Shown here in pieces: positions 7,901 to 10,706 of a stretch of 10,706 nucleotides of DNA. The stretch spans positions 1 to 10,706 of the forward strand of contig PJAB01002056.1 of assembly GCA_002887195.1 (NCBI GenBank), written 5' to 3'. Made by a program: the position numbers and the translations under genes. A model generated the notes under the pieces. That model made no database searches. It saw only the letters and a program-made list of their open reading frames with translations, and had not been told where the DNA came from. Origin of the DNA: Chrysochromulina parva. Its lineage: Eukaryota > Haptophyta > Prymnesiales > Chrysochromulinaceae. The stretch's first letter is position 1. Each line of letters starts with the position of its first letter.

Positions 7901-9501
7901 AGAGAGGCCAGCAGAGAGGCCATCAGAGAGGCCATCGGAGCGGCCATCAGAGCGGCCATCGGAGGCCATTCGAGAGGCACATGGCGCACCTGCATCTCGC
8001 TCAGCGGGCATCTGATCGAGGTCTCGAGCTTGGGTGGGAGCGTCTCAACCTCCACCATCGTGCGTCGCAGCATGAAGGGACGCAGTAGTTTGGAGGCGGC
8101 GGCGAGCTGCGCGTTGTCGACGACGGAGGTGCCGGCAGATTTCATCTCGAAGGCGGAGTCGAAGGCGTCCGACGAGGCGAAGACGTCCGGGTAGAGGAAG
8201 TGGAGGAGCGCCCACAGCTCATGCAGATTGTTCTGCAAGGGCGTGCCCGTGAGCAGCAGCGCGTGCGCGAAGTGGAAGCGGCGCACGGCCTGGCTGATGA
8301 GCGAGGACTCGTTTTTGAGCACGTGTCCTTCGTCCACCACGAGGTAGCGCCACCACGAGCGCGCGGCGAGCTGGTTGTGCACGTTCGGGCTCTTGGCCAT
8401 CTCGTACGTGGTCACCACCACGTCGAAATCATGAGTGCCAGCGTTGAGGGCACCCACGAGACGTTTGCGCTCCTCGGGATCGGACGAGTGCAGCTTGATC
8501 GCGTTGAGCGAGGGGCAGAAGCGCTTGAGCTCGGTCATCCAGCTTGAGAGCACCGAGAGCGGGCAGATGACCAAATGCGGTCCACCGATCCCTTTATCGA
8601 ACTTGAGATGCGCGAGGAATGCGATCGTCTGCAGCGTCTTTCCCAGCCCCATCTCATCGGCAAGGATGGCGTTGACGCCATGCGCGTGCATCGCCGACAG
8701 CCAGCGCAGGCCGCGCAGCTGGTAGTCGCGCATCGGCACGGTGATCTGCGCCGGCTGCGACAGCGACGCGTCCTCCGCAAAGGGTGCACCCGCCGCCGCC
8801 CCGTCGCGTGGCGGCGGGCCGAGCGACGCACCAAAGCGTTCGAGCAGCGGACGATACGGCTCGAGGAACTGGCGGCGTGGCGTGGCGGTGGCCTCGCGCG
8901 CCTGGCGCATCACGCTGTTGCGCTCGAGGCGCTCCCGCTCCTCGTCGCTCACCGCGCGCGCGGCCGGCTTGGCCTTTGGCTTGGGCGCCGCCTTGGGTGC
9001 GGGGCGCTCGTGGTACGCGAACGCCTCGTCGGTCTCGCCCGAGAGCTCGCGGTCCCACACGGAGCCCTCGCCCTCCTCCATCGTGTACATGTTCTGCCGC
9101 TTGACCGCGTGGCCGTCCACCATGACCGTTGTCGACTTGACCTTGCGCTTGCCGAGCGAGAGCTTCGGTGGTGATGGTGGCGCTGCCGCCGCCGTGTCCG
9201 CTTCCACCTCTGCCTCCGCCTCCTCCTCTGCCGGCCGCGCGCGCTTCTCGCCGGCGGTCACAGGCGTCGTGGATGGCGGCGGCGCGTTCGCCGGCAGACG
9301 CAGGTACTCGGGCGGGACGAGCGGCTCCATGTCTCCGTCAGCGTACATGACGTCGCAGCGCCCCTCCGCGTCGGGCAACGAGGCGATCGTGCCCGGGTAC
9401 CACTTCTTGGCGAGGAATAACCCGTGCTTCTGGGCGAGGTAACGCCCTTCACAGGACATCCCGATCTTCCACTCGATGTGGACATTGACGCGCGGCGGCA
9501 T
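4979..9501 (-). CDS. SNF2-family chromatin remodelling ATPase with Tudor-like and PHD-like domains (two certain exons)
   Basis: Exon 1 is 9501-7990 and exon 2 starts at 7807. ATG 9501 is chosen for its good context (aacATGcc) just before the first domain; the frame also has a weaker ATG at 9642. Residues from 9501: Tudor-like domain 14-68 (WYPGTI, DVMYADGDME); basic motif 118-154; helicase lobe 1 from about 256, with DEMGLGKT (282-289) and DEGH (390-393); TGTPLQNN; lobe 2 from about 578, with STRAGGLGIN and ARVHRIGQ; ISWI-like patch MMQMLRFGA near 756; second basic motif 874-907; two PHD-like fingers about 935-1077; then Ala/Pro-rich low-complexity blocks between unassigned segments. It should use ATP to move or remodel nucleosomes in the nucleus, with the end domains reading histone tails. 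DEGH fits Snf2/Lsh-type proteins, whereas ISWI usually has DEAH, so the subfamily is unsettled. The frame stops at 4979 in a poly-Ala run, but a further exon to 4788 is likely. Confidence 0.85.
4986..5074 (-). other. Candidate intron 2 of the SNF2 gene (89 nt)
   Basis: A GT at 5074-5073 (GCCGCA|GTGGCA) and an AG at 4987-4986 (CGCAAG|GTCCTG) bound an 89-nt segment made mostly of GCC/GCA triplets. Removing it is phase 0 and joins PAGYSNLAA to VLNSLETVSMKPDNL. The acceptor lacks a pyrimidine tract, so an indel in the GC-rich run, real or an assembly error, is a serious alternative. Confidence 0.4.
5535..5632 (-). repeat. GCC/GGC-rich low-complexity block in the SNF2 coding region
   Basis: On the coding strand this encodes Gly-Gly-Gly, a proline run, then Ala and Ser runs. 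It includes a (CCG)n trinucleotide tract at about 5552-5574. It separates an unassigned segment (DYLHDLLFETDLYQSNV) from the next unassigned one (LYLRIVRALEAEKTPLL). It is likely a flexible linker. Confidence 0.8.
6085..6515 (-). other. Two PHD-like zinc fingers
   Basis: Finger 1 has CLAC, a Gly/Lys-rich insert, CDLCPAAFHLAC and TWGCPHHSC, which is a PHD order with a long first loop. Finger 2 has CSVCGRK, then LFRCSVCPSAFCEDH, and later GCRHPQQGC and HSTEC. The back-to-back arrangement recalls the paired PHD fingers of NSD-type chromatin proteins. Binding to a histone tail is inferred from the family. Confidence 0.65.
6595..6700 (-). other. Basic motif copy B of the remodeller
   Basis: Residues 874-907 read KRIKKSRLSTVKVAGVGEV, then SVLRENDYEMGEDMPN. 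It shares KS, TV-x-V, a Gly, V-x-R-x-N-x-Y-x-M-x-E and the acidic end with copy A. It lies between the ISWI-like post-helicase patch and the PHD-like fingers. Confidence 0.5.
7808..7989 (-). other. Intron 1 of the SNF2 gene (GT-AG, phase 0, 182 nt)
   Basis: The donor is ATGCAG|GTGCGC (GT at 7989-7988) and the acceptor is GGATGGCAG|CTC (AG at 7809-7808). Removing it joins LSEMQ to LFWYKRLLL without splitting a codon. This is the continuity expected of SNF2 proteins between the LPPKxE block and lobe 2. Its length is not a multiple of three, which explains why the two halves of the helicase lie in different frames. The interior is mostly a 12-bp minisatellite. Confidence 0.85.
7834..7968 (-). 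repeat. 12-bp minisatellite filling intron 1
   Basis: Ten full 12-base units of the form [gt]cagagaggtca (shown on the + strand) lie here, with variants carrying cggcca or ggcca, one 10-base unit at the far end and a 5-base fragment at 7870-7874. The first three units (7834-7869) are identical, and divergence rises toward the donor side. Because 12 is a multiple of three, the tract makes few stops, so both flanking exon frames run far into it. Confidence 0.9.
9045..9150 (-). other. Basic motif copy A of the remodeller
   Basis: Residues 118-154 read KRKVKSTTVMVDGHAV, then KRQNMYTMEEGEGS. The pattern K-x-x-K-S ... TV-x-V-x-G ... V-x-R-x-N-x-Y-x-M-x-E recurs at 6700-6595 behind the helicase. 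It sits between the Tudor-like domain and lobe 1. I recognise no named domain. Confidence 0.5.
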
Positions 9502-9822
9502 GTTCGGTCCGTTCGTCGCTCTCGCGGGATCCGACGGAATCGCGCTCGTCGGAGCGCCGCTCCGCGCGAAAACACTCGGCGAAAACAGGGGCGAACTCGA
9601 CGAGAAATGGTAGGGCTCTCCCGTGTCCCCAATTCCCAGCATCCACAGTAGTGTGGAAGCGCCGCGGCGTAGCGATAACGCGTCGTCGCTTCTAACCGCG
9701 ACCGTCCGCGCGGCGACGCGCGACTTTTACATTGCGGCTGGGATCGCCTCTCGGCCTGTAGTGTTTGAAACCAAGGTTGAAACCCTCCCCCAAGGTCAAA
9801 AACTCAAAATCTTGCGCACCAC

Positions 9823-9875
9823 TAGGAAATTCCTATGTTGAAACAACATTTTCAACATTATGTTCAACATAGGAA
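9823..9875. repeat. Nested inverted repeats
   Basis: TTCCTATGTTGAA (9830-9842) is exactly reverse-complemented by TTCAACATAGGAA (9863-9875), with a 20-nt spacer. Inside, ATGTTGAAA (9835-9843) pairs with TTTCAACAT (9850-9858). The left edge also forms its own palindrome, TAGGAA-A-TTCCTA (9823-9835). The three structures are mutually exclusive. Confidence 0.9.
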
Positions 9876-9926
9876 AACTACCTGTAGACGAGCAAACGAA
9901 GAGAAAACTGGACCTGAATTGATATA

Positions 9927-9967
9927 CTGTACTTGACTGTACTTGACTTTACTTGACTTTACTTGAA
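9927..9967. repeat. 10-bp tandem repeat, about four copies
   Basis: The unit acttgactgt / acttgacttt repeats at 9931, 9941 and 9951, with a partial unit before and a diverging one after (acttgaatct). The period is close to one turn of the DNA helix, so bound proteins would sit on one face. Confidence 0.85.
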
Positions 9968-10082
9968 TCTCGTGACAACAACTTCCTGAATGAACTCCTG
10001 CTTGATCTTCTTCCCCCCTTTTTCAATGCTTTTCAGCCCGCATCATTTGCTTCTCGCGGCGGCGCCCGTAGGCCACGCGACG

Positions 10083-10706
10083 ATGGCCACGAAACTGGCC
10101 GCCCCCGAACCGTTATACGAGACCCTCAGCTTGCCGCCGTTGCCGCCGGGCTACATCGAGGAGAAGTTGGCACTCTTTGCGGAGCTGCGACGACGCCTCG
10201 AGACGGCGACGCTGCCTCCGGCACCGCCTCCGCCTTCTCCGCCGCCTCCGGCACCACATTCGCCTTCTCCGCCGCCACCGGCACCTCCGCCTCCGGCACC
10301 GCCTTCACCTTCTCCGCCGCCTCCGGCACCTTCTCCATCTTCTCCGCCGCCTCCGTCACCGCCTCCACCATCGCCACCTCCGTCACCGCCCCCGCCTTCT
10401 CCGCCGCCACCTTCACCGCCTTCGCCTTCTCCGCTGCCTCCGGCACTCCCACCGCCATCGCCGCCACCACCGTCACCTCCGCCTCCGCCTCCGCCTCCGC
10501 CTCCGGCACCGCCTCCGCCTTCTTTACCGCCTCCGTCGCCTCCTTCACCATCGCCGCCGCCTCCGTCACCTCCGCCGCTATATCCACCCCCGCCATCGCC
10601 GCCCCCCTCGCCTCCGCCCTCGCCTCCGCCCTCGCCTCCACCCTCGCCACCTCCGCCCTCGCCTCCTCCATCGCCGCCACCACCCTCCGCTCCGCCACCT
10701 TCGCCT
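10083..10706 (+). CDS. Proline/serine-rich protein, 3'-partial
   Basis: The frame runs from ATG 10083 to the right edge without a stop (208 codons). The first 45 residues include a likely amphipathic helix (YIEEKLALFAELRRRLETA); the rest is Pro with Ser and Ala in SPPPP, APPPP and SPPP units. This resembles hydroxyproline-rich glycoproteins of algal cell surfaces and pherophorin-like linkers, but could equally be the linker of a larger protein ending outside the window. ATG 10083 has the best context (acgATGg). Two more in-frame ATGs lie upstream, at 10026 and 9990 (an in-frame stop directly precedes 9990). The longest version would begin MNSCLIFFPPFSMLF and contain LLLAAAPVGHA, a hydrophobic stretch that could act as a signal sequence. 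Its codons, however, are AT-richer than the rest, as in a leader. Confidence 0.6.
   Translation, partial: MATKLAAPEPLYETLSLPPLPPGYIEEKLALFAELRRRLETATLPPAPPPPSPPPPAPHSPSPPPPAPPPPAPPSPSPPPPAPSPSSPPPPSPPPPSPPPSPPPPSPPPPSPPSPSPLPPALPPPSPPPPSPPPPPPPPPPAPPPPSLPPPSPPSPSPPPPSPPPLYPPPPSPPPSPPPSPPPSPPPSPPPPSPPPSPPPPSAPPPSP
10215..10706 (+). repeat. CCT/CCG-based low-complexity tract encoding poly-proline units
   Basis: Degenerate triplet repeats with Ser/Ala codons at intervals are seen. The last part (about 10604-10670) has 12- to 15-base units built on tcgcctccgccc. The strand opposite is also free of stops over 573 bases, which is a by-product of the triplet composition. Confidence 0.85.

Larger units (their letters stand above)
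9502..9989. promoter_or_regulatory. Divergent intergenic region between the SNF2 gene and the proline-rich gene
   Basis: The two genes point away from each other across this region, so both promoters should lie here. Bases 9502-9750 are GC-rich and would include the 5' leader of the remodeller. Bases 9760-10020 are clearly richer in A and T than anything else in the window and hold nested inverted repeats (9823-9875), a 10-bp tandem repeat (9927-9967) and a TATA-like gatatact at 9921-9928. GTTGAA/TTCAAC occurs repeatedly in the island (for example near 9774, 9838, 9851 and 9863), which could be a protein-binding motif. No transcript start can be fixed from sequence. Confidence 0.5.

Noticed and set aside
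7834..7968. CRISPR-like array
   Set aside because: The units are 12 bases and directly adjacent, without spacers, in a eukaryotic intron.
7870..8011. Frameshifted pseudogene of the remodeller
   Set aside because: A canonical GT-AG intron at 7989-7808 restores the exact SNF2 sequence continuity, so a broken gene need not be assumed.
7475..8194. Forward frame of 239 codons opposite the helicase
   Set aside because: It is the antisense of conserved SNF2 motifs and crosses the intronic minisatellite.
10126..10698. Minus-strand Ala/Glu/Val-rich frame of 190 codons
   Set aside because: It is open only because the complementary triplets CCT/CCG make no stops. The plus frame has an ordinary N-terminus and a good start, the minus frame neither.
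1..10706. tRNA, rRNA or bacterial-type operon features
   Set aside because: No cloverleaf, rRNA-like segment or ribosome-binding pattern was found when reading both strands by eye.

Overview
The window reads as nuclear DNA of a GC-rich unicellular eukaryote, most likely an alga. The evidence is a SNF2-family chromatin remodeller interrupted by a GT-AG intron, long proline-, alanine- and CT-rich low-complexity runs, very GC-rich coding sequence and no bacterial operon or ribosome-binding pattern. A haptophyte or similar GC-rich alga is my inference; nothing here fixes the lineage.

Left part (2-about 4560, + strand): one long reading frame, open to the left edge, encodes a retroelement reverse transcriptase and RNase H with every catalytic acidic residue in place. 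Behind RNase H is a long unassigned region: a module that occurs twice, separated by an Arg/Ala-rich coiled coil and an 11-cysteine cluster with a zinc-ribbon-like pair of CxxC motifs. No integrase, tyrosine recombinase or LTR is visible. The frame then runs through a CT microsatellite (4560-4606) and stops at 4882; that last part is probably not functional coding sequence.

Middle (about 4788-9501, - strand): a large chromatin-remodelling ATPase, convergent (tail to tail) with the retroelement. Its order is a Tudor-like N-terminal domain, a basic motif, SNF2 helicase lobes 1 and 2, an ISWI-like post-helicase patch, a second copy of the basic motif, two PHD-like zinc fingers, and an unassigned Ala/Pro-rich C-terminus. 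Intron 1 (7808-7989) restores the frame between the two halves of the helicase, is filled by a 12-bp minisatellite, and has near-duplicate ends. A second intron or a frameshift near 5074-4986 probably connects the body to a conserved-looking last exon ending at 4788.

Right part (9502-10706): a divergent intergenic region that contains an AT-rich island with nested inverted repeats and a 10-bp tandem repeat, followed by the start of a + strand gene for a proline/serine-rich protein of the (S)PPPP type that runs off the right edge. The remodeller and the proline-rich gene are therefore head to head and may share this regulatory region.

The strongest leads are the duplicated unassigned module of the retroelement protein, the minisatellite-built intron, and the paired motif that brackets the helicase of the remodeller.
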